Source of the DNA: Actinomycetes bacterium
GTDB lineage: Bacteria; Actinomycetota; Actinomycetes; S36-B12; CAIYMF01
Assembly (NCBI GenBank): GCA_029781935.1
Contig: JAKOVT010000063.1
Location: forward strand, 1-64,000
Length of the DNA: 64,000 bases
Reading direction: 5' to 3'
Shown: piece after piece, positions 48,301 to 57,800 of the stretch
Numbering within the stretch: position 1 is the first letter of the stretch
How the letters are laid out: each line of letters opens with the position of its first letter
Position numbers and translations under genes: made by a program
The notes under the pieces: model-generated
What the model saw: the letters and a program-made list of their open reading frames with translations, nothing else
Database searches by the model: none
What the model was told of the DNA's origin: nothing

Positions 48301-51300
48301 GACCGACCCCGACACCGCCGCGCGCCTTGCCGCATCCCGGGAGCAGGCCGTCGCCGGCGCCGTCGCCCGTCGCGAGACCGAGCACGCCCGTCTTTCGTCC
48401 GAGATCGACTCCGCCCTGCGCCACGGCCTCCTCGACGACGCCGAATGGGGCGTGCTCACCGCCAGGCTCGCAGCGCTCGCAGCCCCCGGTCGACTCGACT
48501 TCTCCACCGTCGCCGCCGGCCACGCCGCCCTCGCGTCCGCGCTCGACGTCGGCCGCGACCGCGCCCGCGACCGCGCCCGCGCCCGCCTCGAGGATAAGGC
48601 AGCTGCCGACCAGCGCGTCGCCGCCATCCGCGACCGGCTTGCCGAGCGCATCGCCGACGACGACCTCACCGCCTTCGAGGAGTACCTCGCCCTGGCAACC
48701 ACCGGCCAGGATCTGCCCGCACCGCGTAGCACCACCGACCACCTCGCCCGCTTCTTCCCCTCGTTCCCCCGCACGGTGCTCGCCGCAAGGACCGGCCGGT
48801 CCCGCAGCAGCGTCGAGATCATCCGCGCCCTCGAGAGCGCCCTGGCCGCACCCGCCACCGCCCACGGCTCCGACGCGCTCTCCGAGCTCCTCACCAGCGC
48901 CGGGATCGCCCTGGCCGCCCTCCCCGAAGCCCGGCGCGTCAACGCCGCCAGTGCCCTTGCCAAGTGGCGCGGCCTGTCGCAGGGACCCAAGAGCGGCCAG
49001 CCCGAGACCGCGCTGCACGCCGTCCTCGCCCTCGCCGGGCTGTCCTTCACCTCCGTCGAGGCGCTCGCCGAGGGCCGCGCCCGCGACCGCCAGATGTTCG
49101 AGCTGCGCGGGGTCTCTGGGTCCGGCCGGGCGATGCTGCCCGCGTTCGGCAGCGCCATGAGCCCCACCGGCGACACCCTGCGCGTCGCGATGGTGTGGGG
49201 CGCCCCCGACCCCGTCACGCTCGTCGACGGATACAGCGGCCAGCCGACCGACCGCACGCTGCTCACCCTGTACTTCGGCACCCTCGGCGTCGACGAGCGC
49301 CGAATGCTCGCCACCGCTGCCCGCCGCCGCCGCCGCCCCCCCGTCGTCGTGTTCGATGACGCCTCCCTCATGTACCTGGCCTGCCAGGACACCCACACGC
49401 GAGAGGCTGCGATCGCGGTGCTCGCCCCGTTCTCCGGGGTCGCGCCGTTCACCCCGCTCATGGCCGGCGACGTCCCCCGCGAGATGTTCTACGGGCGCAC
49501 CGAGGAGCTCGCCTCGGTCATCGACCCGCACGGCTCCTGCTTCGTGTCCGGCGGCCGACAGCTGGGCAAGTCAGCGCTGCTGCGCGCCGCCGCCCGGCGT
49601 TTCGACGACGGCTCCACCAGGCGCGCCGCCGTCGCCAGCATCTTCAGCATCGGGAGGTCCGCCGAGACCGACCGGCTGTGGCCGACTCTGTGGGCCCAGC
49701 TGGCCGACATGGGCGTCCTGGACGGCGTGTGCCCGCTGGACGACCCCGCTCAGGCGTTCCGCGACGCGGTCGCGACCTGGCTGGCCGCAGACCCGCACCG
49801 CCAGTTGCTGCTCCTTCTCGACGAGGCCGACGCGTTCCTCGACGAGGACTCCCGCGACGGGCACTTCCCGTGCGTGCACCTGTTCCGCCAGATGATGGAG
49901 GAGTCCGGCCGACGGGTGAAGATCGTGTTCGCCGGCCTGCACCAGACCGCCCGGTTCGAGCAGCTGGGCAATCAGCCGCTCGCCCACTTCGGCAGCCCCG
50001 TCTCCGTCGGCCCGCTCAACGCCCAGGCCGCCTACGACCTGCTCACCGAGCCGATGCGGACGCTGGGGTACCGGTTCGCCGACGAGAGCGTCCCCAGCCG
50101 CGTCCTGGCACTGGCGAACAACTCGCCCGCCCTGATCCAGCTGTTCGGCGCCGCGCTGCTCGAGCGGCTGATGAAGGTCCCCATGCCCGTCGACGGGCCG
50201 CCGGTCACCGTCACCAGCGACGACATCGAGCAGGTCTGGGCCGACCAGGAGCTCATGGACGACTTCCGCAGCCGCTTCGAATGGACCCTCAACCTCGACC
50301 CGCGCTACAAGGTGATCGCCTACCGCATCGCGTACGGGGCGCTGGCCGACGGGCCCGATACCACCATCCGCTCCGCGGACCTGCGCGCGTTCTGCTCCGA
50401 GCTGTGGCCCACCGGCTTCGCCACCTGCACGACAGACGAGTTCCGCGGCCTGCTCGGCGAGTGCGTCGAGCTCGGCGTGCTCACCAAGGTCGGCGACGGC
50501 TACCGGCTGCGGTCCCCGAACGTGCTGCGGCTTCTCGGCACCCTCGACGAGGTCGAGGCCGTGCTGCTCGAGGCGCAGAACTACCCGGCGCCTGCGGTGT
50601 TCGACGCCGCCGCCTACCGTCCGCCGTTCGCCGGCAGCGTGCGCCGCAGCCCCCTGTCGGACGCGCAGTCCCGCGAGATCCTCGCCCGCCGCGACCAGAT
50701 CCACGTCGTCTCCGGCTCCGCCGCGCTGCGCCTCGAGCGCGTCCCGAAGGCCCTGGAGGAGGCCGCCGCCCAGACCGGGCACGTCACCGTCCACCACGAC
50801 GGCCGCAACGGCAAGCTCGCAGCGCTGGCCGCACGCGCCGCGGCCGGCGACGGGCACCACGTGCTCGTCGTCGACCTCGCGCGCACCGGGACCGCCGACG
50901 CCGACGCGGTCGTCGCCGAGGCCGTCTCCGTGCTCGCCGACCCGCACCGGGGGACCCTGTCCGTGGTGCTGCTCGCCGACCCGGTCCACGCCCCGCTGTG
51001 GCTGGCCGCCGGGCGCGGCGACAGCCCTGCATCCCTGGTCGAGCTCGGCCGTCTCGACGCGACAGCGGTCCGGCTCTGGATGGCCGAGGCCCCGCTGCCG
51101 TTCCAGAATGGGACCTCCCAGGCAGGCTTGGTCGCCGCGACCGGAGGATGGCCGCTTCTGCTCGACCGTGTCGTCGAACCGATCTCGGAGGGCCTGGCGT
51201 CCCCCGACGCGGAGCTCGCCACGCTGTCGTCCCGCCTGGACGACGCCCAGTACGCGGGCGACGTGCTTACGGCCGCCGGGCTGACCGGCGACGGCCCGCT

Positions 51301-51535
51301 CGCGCAGGCGTGGAAGGCCCTCGTCGAGCTCGACGAGCCAGCCAGCGCCGTCGAGCTGGCCGCCCTGCTGGAGACCTACGACGAGCTGACGCCTTCGCGC
51401 CTGGCCGGCGCCGGCTACCGCAGCGTCTCCGACGTCGTCGAGGCCCTGCGGATCGCCGGGGCGCTCGCCGTCGACGCCACGGCCCGGTTGTCCTGCGAGC
51501 CGGTGCTGGCGCGTGTCACCCGGACCGCGTCGTGA
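45344..51535 (+). CDS. 2063-aa P-loop ATPase (AAA/STAND-like) with long N-terminal region
   Basis: Walker A SGGRQLGKSALLRAAARR; Walker B RQLLLLLDEADAFLD; PEPEPEPE linker; start at ATG 45344. Confidence 0.8.
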   Translation: MSKTGHRTRIKGPIGAPHSCDDLYVDGHDCPARLFGHAADHLADDDIVEAFALLAHGISTDDLAAALSLMPRDYRSSVLSHFNVPPVRKVGSASLEQLHRRATTGAHQPRCLIERIAPPVYMALTNLDMLGEDELVAALDPTLEPNRDSFPFLLSALGSRQLPPTVVRAALAGTLLDDSVLSPLAIGWLAEDPGPLPDQLVARLAAAWAAVRSDHPSLPPSLRPLYDLVHKDHNDAPVARTAAPEPAAEAATAPPEGRAEVTELPDVTTPVAPERVEAAPSLPDALGDMLAAVEGAVDGIADRLSVLAAQLDDGVYPDSIADDAAALTALAVELAGVRGTGVVLRTSADIASLRARLSEGSERARRLARAARIEGPEKVEDLLAEVRTNAHDLAEHADAVLALVDLVDHVAARPQDSDGLDDRHAAFVGARPAHWDPLTLYAVTGRLSLPDGSQEPVIAAAEDGSGELDDRSASGSAGDEPGTAQPEAAPAPALDAILDDLASWAAAPNPSPVGEAQAPTQPKPEPEPTVEPEPEPEPETPAPSRAETPGETTPADSQPRDGTAATGAEQAPTPAATDDGTTTTPAEAAAGDDALAARMMDEGRVGLAAWLADATGDPALATARRMAALAGQVRSLTGRCAGAVATLASTLDLDDLPDDPRTRLLLAAAAARAGIVAPGPSTTAALTTVAPALAPTYPRTAAMLSAYAQAAATGVLILPVADTARAANEAATSRAESSAAARRLLVEGPSRTVRYQLATAVWTTWIRPDGLLGRAVSVAADDDDDRIDIVDEVLDKLGDDHRIDREVDLAATALRRSSSRSEAIISRAREKLLALIAEALDILRQWRDDVRECEVVEQASPRSWQAGPLAELRKAVAEHTDASAAETDGDGDVAEAARLIAQAGAILAGTAVEGDEPDPDRILNGELLAIPELPLESTRLAPVRAATLDEVASAAQCPPDPLTWYERRAAVDDHQATAVLLTIIRETDPDTAARLAASREQAVAGAVARRETEHARLSSEIDSALRHGLLDDAEWGVLTARLAALAAPGRLDFSTVAAGHAALASALDVGRDRARDRARARLEDKAAADQRVAAIRDRLAERIADDDLTAFEEYLALATTGQDLPAPRSTTDHLARFFPSFPRTVLAARTGRSRSSVEIIRALESALAAPATAHGSDALSELLTSAGIALAALPEARRVNAASALAKWRGLSQGPKSGQPETALHAVLALAGLSFTSVEALAEGRARDRQMFELRGVSGSGRAMLPAFGSAMSPTGDTLRVAMVWGAPDPVTLVDGYSGQPTDRTLLTLYFGTLGVDERRMLATAARRRRRPPVVVFDDASLMYLACQDTHTREAAIAVLAPFSGVAPFTPLMAGDVPREMFYGRTEELASVIDPHGSCFVSGGRQLGKSALLRAAARRFDDGSTRRAAVASIFSIGRSAETDRLWPTLWAQLADMGVLDGVCPLDDPAQAFRDAVATWLAADPHRQLLLLLDEADAFLDEDSRDGHFPCVHLFRQMMEESGRRVKIVFAGLHQTARFEQLGNQPLAHFGSPVSVGPLNAQAAYDLLTEPMRTLGYRFADESVPSRVLALANNSPALIQLFGAALLERLMKVPMPVDGPPVTVTSDDIEQVWADQELMDDFRSRFEWTLNLDPRYKVIAYRIAYGALADGPDTTIRSADLRAFCSELWPTGFATCTTDEFRGLLGECVELGVLTKVGDGYRLRSPNVLRLLGTLDEVEAVLLEAQNYPAPAVFDAAAYRPPFAGSVRRSPLSDAQSREILARRDQIHVVSGSAALRLERVPKALEEAAAQTGHVTVHHDGRNGKLAALAARAAAGDGHHVLVVDLARTGTADADAVVAEAVSVLADPHRGTLSVVLLADPVHAPLWLAAGRGDSPASLVELGRLDATAVRLWMAEAPLPFQNGTSQAGLVAATGGWPLLLDRVVEPISEGLASPDAELATLSSRLDDAQYAGDVLTAAGLTGDGPLAQAWKALVELDEPASAVELAALLETYDELTPSRLAGAGYRSVSDVVEALRIAGALAVDATARLSCEPVLARVTRTAS

Positions 51536-53562
51536 GCAGGCGCAGCAGCGACCGGGCGCTGGTCGTCCGGGCGCTCGGCCCCGCGCTCGCGATGCTCGAG
51601 GAGCGCCTGCCCGGCATCACCTCCGACGTCCCGGCGCTGCTCGCCCACCGCGGCGGCTCCGTCGTCGACGCCGCTGCCGCCGCCGGGCTGGTCTCAGGAG
51701 CCGAGCTGGTCCGGCTGCGCAAGCTCGTCGCCGACGACGGTCTGCGCGCATCGGTCCTCCTGCCCGCCCTCGCCGCCCCGTCCGAAGCTGCTGAACCGTT
51801 AGCGCCGCCACCCGCCGCCCCGGCGTGCACCGACACGACGCATCGGCGGCTGCTCGCCAAGGTCGACGACCTCACCGCCAAGCGCGACCTGTGGAAGGGG
51901 CGGTACGACAACCTCGTCGCCGAGCGCGACGGGCTGATGTCGGAGTCCGCGACCCTCAACGCCACGATCTCGGCGCTGCAGGCCACCCTCGACGAGCGGG
52001 ACCGCCTCCTGCGCCTGGCCGACCAGCGCGCTTCCAGCGTCTCCGACGTCGCCCGCACGCTGAGCGACCTGCTCTCCGGCGCTGGCGGCGACCCGCGCGA
52101 GATGGAGCAGCGCGCGCTCGGCCAGGCCGACGACCCCGTTGCTGCCTCGCTCGAACCGACCGGGGTGACCCGCGAGCAGCTCGCCGCCGCCCTCGACGGC
52201 CTCGTCGCAGGGCCCCCCGCGCCCGTCGTCGTCGTCCGCGAACGGACGTTGCGCGTGACCCCGCTCGGCGGCGGGACCGAGATCGGCGGCTCCGCCATCC
52301 TCGTCGAGGCCGGCGGCACCCGGGTCCTCGTCGACGCCGGCATCCGCCCGCAAGGCGGAACCAACGCCGAGCTGGCGCCGCCGCAGATCGCCGCCGCGCT
52401 CGACGGCCCGCTCGACGCCATCGTCGTGACCCACGCGCACAACGACCACGGCGGATACATCCCCGCGCTGCTCGCGCAGCGTCCCGGGGTCCCCGTCCTC
52501 GCCAGCCCCGGCACCGCCGCCCTCCTGCCGACCATGTGGCGGGACTCGGCGAAGGTGTACGCCAACCGCACCGAGACCGAGCAGCGGTACGGCCTCGCCC
52601 GCGACGTCCTGTACGGGCCCGTCGAGGTCGCCCTCGCCGAGAACTGCCTGCGCAGCGTCCCGCTCGGCCGCCCCACCGCCGTCGGTCAGCTCACCATCGA
52701 GCTCTTCGCCGCCGGGCACATCGTCGGCGCGGCGGGTGTCGTCGTGGCCGCGGGCGGCGAGCGCGTCGTTGTGACCGGCGACATCGCCGGCTTCCCCCAG
52801 GCGTCCGTCGGCGGCTACGCGCTGCCCGAGTCGGCCGTCGGCGCGGATCTGCTCGTGCTCGAGACGACGTACTGCGGGGAGGCCCACCGCCGCCGCGAGG
52901 ACGAGGTCGCCCGCCTGATCGCGACCATCGCCGACGTCGTGTCCGCCGATGGGCGGGTCCTCGTGCCCGCGTTCGCCCTCGGGCGCGCGCAGGAGGTCGC
53001 GCTGAGCATCCACCAGCACCTGCCCGACGTGCCCGTGCTCGTCGACGGGATGGCCCGCGAGGTCTCGACGCTGGTCACCGCCCACACCGGGACCGCGGTG
53101 ATCACCGGGAACATCTCACGAGTCGGGGACCGGGTCGCCGCCATGCGTAACTTCCGCAGCGGCGTCGTCATCTCGACCTCCGGCATGCTCACCGGCGGAC
53201 CCGCCGTGGCCTGGGCCCACGAGATTCTGCCCGACCCCGCGGGCGCCCTGCTGCTGTGCGGCTACCAGGACGAGGAGTCCCCCGGCCGCGCGCTGCTCGA
53301 GCTGGCCGACTCCGCCGGGGACCGCAAGCTCCGCCTGCCCGGCCGGGACCGCGACACGGTCGTCGACGTGCGCGCTCGCGTGGACCGGTTCGGACTCTCG
53401 GCCCATGCCGACCGCGACGGGCTGCGGCGGATCGTCGACGAGGTCTCGCCGTCAGCCGTCATGCTCGTCCACGGGTACCCGGCCAAGCAGCGGCAGTTCG
53501 GCGAGCTCCTTGCGATGCACGGGCACGCGGTCGTCCCCACCGGGCCGTGGGGCGCCGACTAG
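51532..53562 (+). CDS. beta-CASP metallo-beta-lactamase nuclease with N-terminal coiled coil
   Basis: VVTHAHNDHGGYIPAL; GHIVGAAGVVV; VVTGDIA; GNISRVGDR; FGLSAHADRDGL; GTG start overlaps upstream TGA (GTGA). Confidence 0.85.
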   Translation: MSRRSSDRALVVRALGPALAMLEERLPGITSDVPALLAHRGGSVVDAAAAAGLVSGAELVRLRKLVADDGLRASVLLPALAAPSEAAEPLAPPPAAPACTDTTHRRLLAKVDDLTAKRDLWKGRYDNLVAERDGLMSESATLNATISALQATLDERDRLLRLADQRASSVSDVARTLSDLLSGAGGDPREMEQRALGQADDPVAASLEPTGVTREQLAAALDGLVAGPPAPVVVVRERTLRVTPLGGGTEIGGSAILVEAGGTRVLVDAGIRPQGGTNAELAPPQIAAALDGPLDAIVVTHAHNDHGGYIPALLAQRPGVPVLASPGTAALLPTMWRDSAKVYANRTETEQRYGLARDVLYGPVEVALAENCLRSVPLGRPTAVGQLTIELFAAGHIVGAAGVVVAAGGERVVVTGDIAGFPQASVGGYALPESAVGADLLVLETTYCGEAHRRREDEVARLIATIADVVSADGRVLVPAFALGRAQEVALSIHQHLPDVPVLVDGMAREVSTLVTAHTGTAVITGNISRVGDRVAAMRNFRSGVVISTSGMLTGGPAVAWAHEILPDPAGALLLCGYQDEESPGRALLELADSAGDRKLRLPGRDRDTVVDVRARVDRFGLSAHADRDGLRRIVDEVSPSAVMLVHGYPAKQRQFGELLAMHGHAVVPTGPWGAD

Positions 53563-53614
53563 CCGAAGGCCAGCGAAATGGACGCTGGCGAGGCCGGGAC
53601 TGCTGCCCGCGGCG

Positions 53615-54865
53615 TCAGTGTCGCCGAGGAGCCCCCACCTCGACGTCGGCGAGCAGCTCCGGCAGCAGCGATTCCTCGAACACTGCAACCCCCGCCGCCG
53701 CGATCGCGGCACGCAGTTCGTCGTCCCAGCATGACGCGAGCGCCACATGAACCTCTGCCGCCCCGCCTCGTGAACGCCCGAGCTCGTAGTGCGCGGCATC
53801 CATGCGCCACGGCACCGCACCCGGCACGCCCGCGAGCAGCGCACCCGCGATCGCCAGCCCTGCCCCGTCGAAGTCCGCCCGCACCGCCACCCGCCAGCCG
53901 GCGGAGACCAGGCGCGCGACCGCCTCCACCTCCAACGCCGACACCGTCCCCGAGGTGCACAGCACGCGGGCCCGCGGCGAAGCGGCTGAGGCCGCGGCAG
54001 CGGTGAGCACCGAGGGGTTCTCCGTCACGAACACCCACGACCCCGACACCGCCGGGCGCTGCCAGACGCAGTCGCGCAACGTCCGCGGGGGCAGCGTCGC
54101 CACCGCCCCGTCCGGCAGGCTCCAGCCCTTCGGCCAAACACCCAGCGACACCAGCCCGCCGGTCAGGTCGTCGCCGAACACCCCGAGCGTCTCCCATGTC
54201 CTGGCGCCGCGCCGTCCCGCGAGCCCGGCCAGGGCCAGCACCAGCCCGGCCAATGGGGAGCCCGCGTCGAGGGCGTGCGGGTCGCCGGGCACCAGCGTGC
54301 GTCGGTCCACCTCGCGTCCCGGCTCCGGCAGCCGCGCCAGCACGTCGAACGCAGACCGCAGCGCAGCCTCCGGGGTCGGCCCGTTCTGCAGCCGCGCCAG
54401 CCACCCGGAGCGGGCGAACGCCTCCCAGGTCAGCACGTCCGGCGCCGTGGCCGGCAGCTGCGAGCGGAGCTGCCCGAACACCTGCTCCAGCGACGCGCGC
54501 TCGCTGCGGTGCGCCTCCTGCTGCGCCGCGCGGACCGCCAGGGGCCGCCCGACCGCGTGCGCCGCGACCGCCCCCGGCGTCAGGTCGGCACCGCGCATCC
54601 GCACCGCCGCCGTCAGGTGCTCCAACGGCAGCCGTCGGGTCTGCCCGGCTGCCAGCGGCTTCCCTGGGACGAGCCCCGCGGCAACGGCGCGCTCCTGCGC
54701 CGGGACGGGGATCCGCAGCGTCACGGTGCCGAGGGTCATCGTCGCATCGCCGCGCCGGTCGCCCGCTGCCGCGACCTGCTCCCACAGCCAGAGCAGCGAG
54801 GGGACGAGCAGCGGGTCGAGGTCGGCGCCGCCGCACGCACCGCCGCACAGCCGGCAGCTGCTCAC
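53615..54865 (-). CDS. jetD: DUF2399/TIGR02679-like protein (Wadjet JetD-type, TOPRIM-like)
   Basis: GWRVAVRADFDGAGLAIAGALL...PWRMDAAHYEL; GTG start overlapping the jetC-like stop. Confidence 0.8.
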   Translation of the reverse strand: MSSCRLCGGACGGADLDPLLVPSLLWLWEQVAAAGDRRGDATMTLGTVTLRIPVPAQERAVAAGLVPGKPLAAGQTRRLPLEHLTAAVRMRGADLTPGAVAAHAVGRPLAVRAAQQEAHRSERASLEQVFGQLRSQLPATAPDVLTWEAFARSGWLARLQNGPTPEAALRSAFDVLARLPEPGREVDRRTLVPGDPHALDAGSPLAGLVLALAGLAGRRGARTWETLGVFGDDLTGGLVSLGVWPKGWSLPDGAVATLPPRTLRDCVWQRPAVSGSWVFVTENPSVLTAAAASAASPRARVLCTSGTVSALEVEAVARLVSAGWRVAVRADFDGAGLAIAGALLAGVPGAVPWRMDAAHYELGRSRGGAAEVHVALASCWDDELRAAIAAAGVAVFEESLLPELLADVEVGAPRRH

Positions 54866-57800
54866 AGGTACGCCTCGTCGCCGGGCAGGTCGTCCTCGCC
54901 CCGGACCAGCATCGGGAACGCGACGACCATCCCGTCGCTGGCCGCCTCGAGGTCGTGGGCGTCGACGCCGTCCCACGCACCCGGCGCCCCGTCCCACAGG
55001 TAGGACGTGCAGATGAGGTCTAGGTCCAGCGACGCGATGTAGCGGGCCAGGCCTTCGCGGCCGAGCTCGTCGACCTCCGCGGGCACCTCGTCCAGTGCCG
55101 CCAGGCGCAGGCTGCGGGAGTCGAAGTTGTCGAACGTCGCCGCGAGCGCCGCCAGCATCGGGGCGAGGACGACCAGGCGCCTCTCGCCGCCGGACAACCC
55201 CGTGCGGCCCGTCCACCGCTCCGGGGCCCGGCCCGGCCGCTGGACCTGGTAGGTGACGTCGAGCCAGTCCCGGATGTTCACCGCCGCGGCGACCCGCTCG
55301 ACCATCGTCTCGCCGGGTGCGGAGTCGATCAGCCGGCGCAGCGCCTGGCCGACCTCGACGCGCTGCTCCGGGGAGCGGACAGCGTCGGAGATCTTCGCCG
55401 CCAGCTGGTACACGGTGCGCTGGGTCGCGTCCAGGTCGTCGCGCACGACCGAGCGGACCTGCACACCGACGCCGGAGGACGCCGACGCCTCACGCATCTT
55501 GCGGTTCACGACGTCGACCCAGTCGGTGACGGTCGTGAACGCCGTCCCGATCTCGGTCGGGAGCCGTCCGATGACGAAGTCGTTGAGGGCCGTGGTCTCC
55601 GCCGCGGTCAGCGCCTCCTCCGCCCGCTTGCGCAGGTCCTCGGCGCGCGCGGCTGCCTCCGGCGGCGCGTAGCGGGTGTCCTCATGGGTGGCGACGAACG
55701 TTGTGAGGTCCAAGTGCTCCTCGCCGAAGTCCAGGCTCCACACGCCGGAGAGGGCCGAACGGACCGCGTCGAACCGGGTCACGATCGAGCTGCGCGTCAA
55801 GGTCCGCCCACCGATCCGCGACTCGACCAGGTCGAGCAGCTCGTCGTCAGGCGTCTCGTCGAACGCCGGCAGCGTCAGCGCGTCGGCGACGCCGGGCCCG
55901 CGCAGCAGCAGCCGCAGCTCCTCGACCCGTTGCGTCGCGACCGGCCCCTGCTCCTCCTGCGCGATCTGGAGGCTGCGCAGTTGCTCCTCGACACGCGCCT
56001 GCGTCTCGCGCGCCTCGGTGACCTCCTGGGCCTGGCCGGGCCTGCTGTCGCGGAACAGCTTGTGGGTGGTCTGCGCCTCCTCGAGCAGCTTGATGACGTC
56101 GACCGAGCTCTTGGCCGCCGCCTCCTCGCGTGCGGCGATCGTCGCGTCGAGACCGGCGAGCTCGGACTGGTCGTCGCGCAGCCGCTGGACGCTGCCGGGC
56201 AGCGCCTCGACGTGCCCGGCGAGGGAGGAGACCCGCCGCCCGAGCCGTGCAGCGCTGCCGCCGATCCGGTCGCGCAGCTCGCGCGCGGCCCCTTCGAGCG
56301 CCCTCGCGCCGCGCTCTCCGCGGCTCTCGATGCTGCGCAGCCGGTCGACGTCCGCAGGGAGGTCCTGTCCACGGGTGCGTGACGCCCACGTCGTGGTCGC
56401 GGTGTCCAGGTCGGTCTGCGCGTCCCGCTCGTCGGCCTCGGCCTCCTCGAGCTTGGCCTGCGAGACGTTTGCCGCCTTCGCGGCCTGCGAGCGCTCGGCC
56501 TCCGCTGCGCGAAGCCCACGCAGGTCGGGGAATCGGGAGCTGAGCGTCTCCACGCGCGCGGCGCGGGCACGAATGCCCCGCGCATCGGCCTCATGGTCCT
56601 GCGCCTGCTCGTCGAGCGCGGCTGCCTGCTCGTCCAGCCGAGCTGCCTCCTGCAGGGCGCGCTCGCGTCGCTGACGGCTGCCGATGAACTGGCTCGCCGG
56701 TGCCTGTCCCGGCCCAACCGGGTCCGCGGTCAGCACCCCCGCCCGCCAGGAACCGTCGACCGCGACGGCCAGCGCGCGGTCGCCTGCGTCGGCGAGCCGG
56801 TCGAGCAGCGGGATCCGCTCGAGCACCGCTGCAGCGGTCGCGGCGCCGGGGTGGTCGGCGTCGACGGTGATGACCTGGGCCAGCGAGCGGGCCGCCGGCT
56901 CGCCGGTGGCCGTGACCGCCCAGCTGTCGGTCGCGGCCCCGTCGGCGCTCAGCGACGCCGCCAGGGCGCCCATGCTCGCCAAGGCGGCCTCGACCCGGTC
57001 GCGCACCGCGGCGGGCGCGTCGTCCCGCCAGTCGAGGGCGGCGCCGAACGCCCGGTCGTCGTCCCCGTCGCCGGCCCATGCGGGCCGGGGGAACGGCAGC
57101 AGCTGACCGTCGCGCAGCGACTGGGCCGCGTCGCGCAGCCCGGTGGCCTCGGACCGCAGCGTCCGCGCCTGCACGTCGAGACCCTGGGCCTCGGCCCGCA
57201 GGGTCGCTGCGGCGGTCGCGGCGGTCGCGGCGACCGAGGCGGACCACGTCTCGAGCGCCGCCAGGACGCCGCTGGGCTCATCGGTGCTGTCGAGCTCGAC
57301 GAGCAGGTCGTCCCGCTCGGTGTCGACGGCGTCGGAGAGCAGCGCCGCCGCCTCCTCGGGCGTGCTCCACGCGACGAACGCCTCGCGGGCCCCGTCGCGG
57401 GCCTCGTTGGCCGCAGCCGTCGCCGAGGCGCGCAGCGTGCGCCGGTCCTCCGCCTCGGTCTCCGCCCGCTGCCGCTTCTCCACGGCCGTCCGCAGCCGGC
57501 GCTGTGACGGCGCGACGGAGGACTCGTGGTCGCCCAGCGCCAGGGACGCAGCCCGCGCCCGGCGGCGCTGCTCCTGCGCCGTCTGCTCGCAGCGCGCCCG
57601 GGCTGCGTCGAGCGCCTGCTGGTCGATGGCGACACGGACGTCGGGGCCGGGGTCGTAGGAGTCCTCGCCGATCTGGATCACCGCGCGCGGCGCCTTCGTC
57701 GCGGTCACCACCGGGCTGGTCTCGACGTCGCCGAGGTGCTCGGCGACACCCGCGAGCAGCGACGCGAACTCCGACTGGAGCGCCTCGGCGGCTTCGGCGA

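Noticed and set aside
45908-49531. 1207-aa minus-strand ORF
   Set aside because: Antisense to the P-loop ATPase gene; low-complexity G/D/E/A/R-rich translation typical of GC-driven shadow ORFs.
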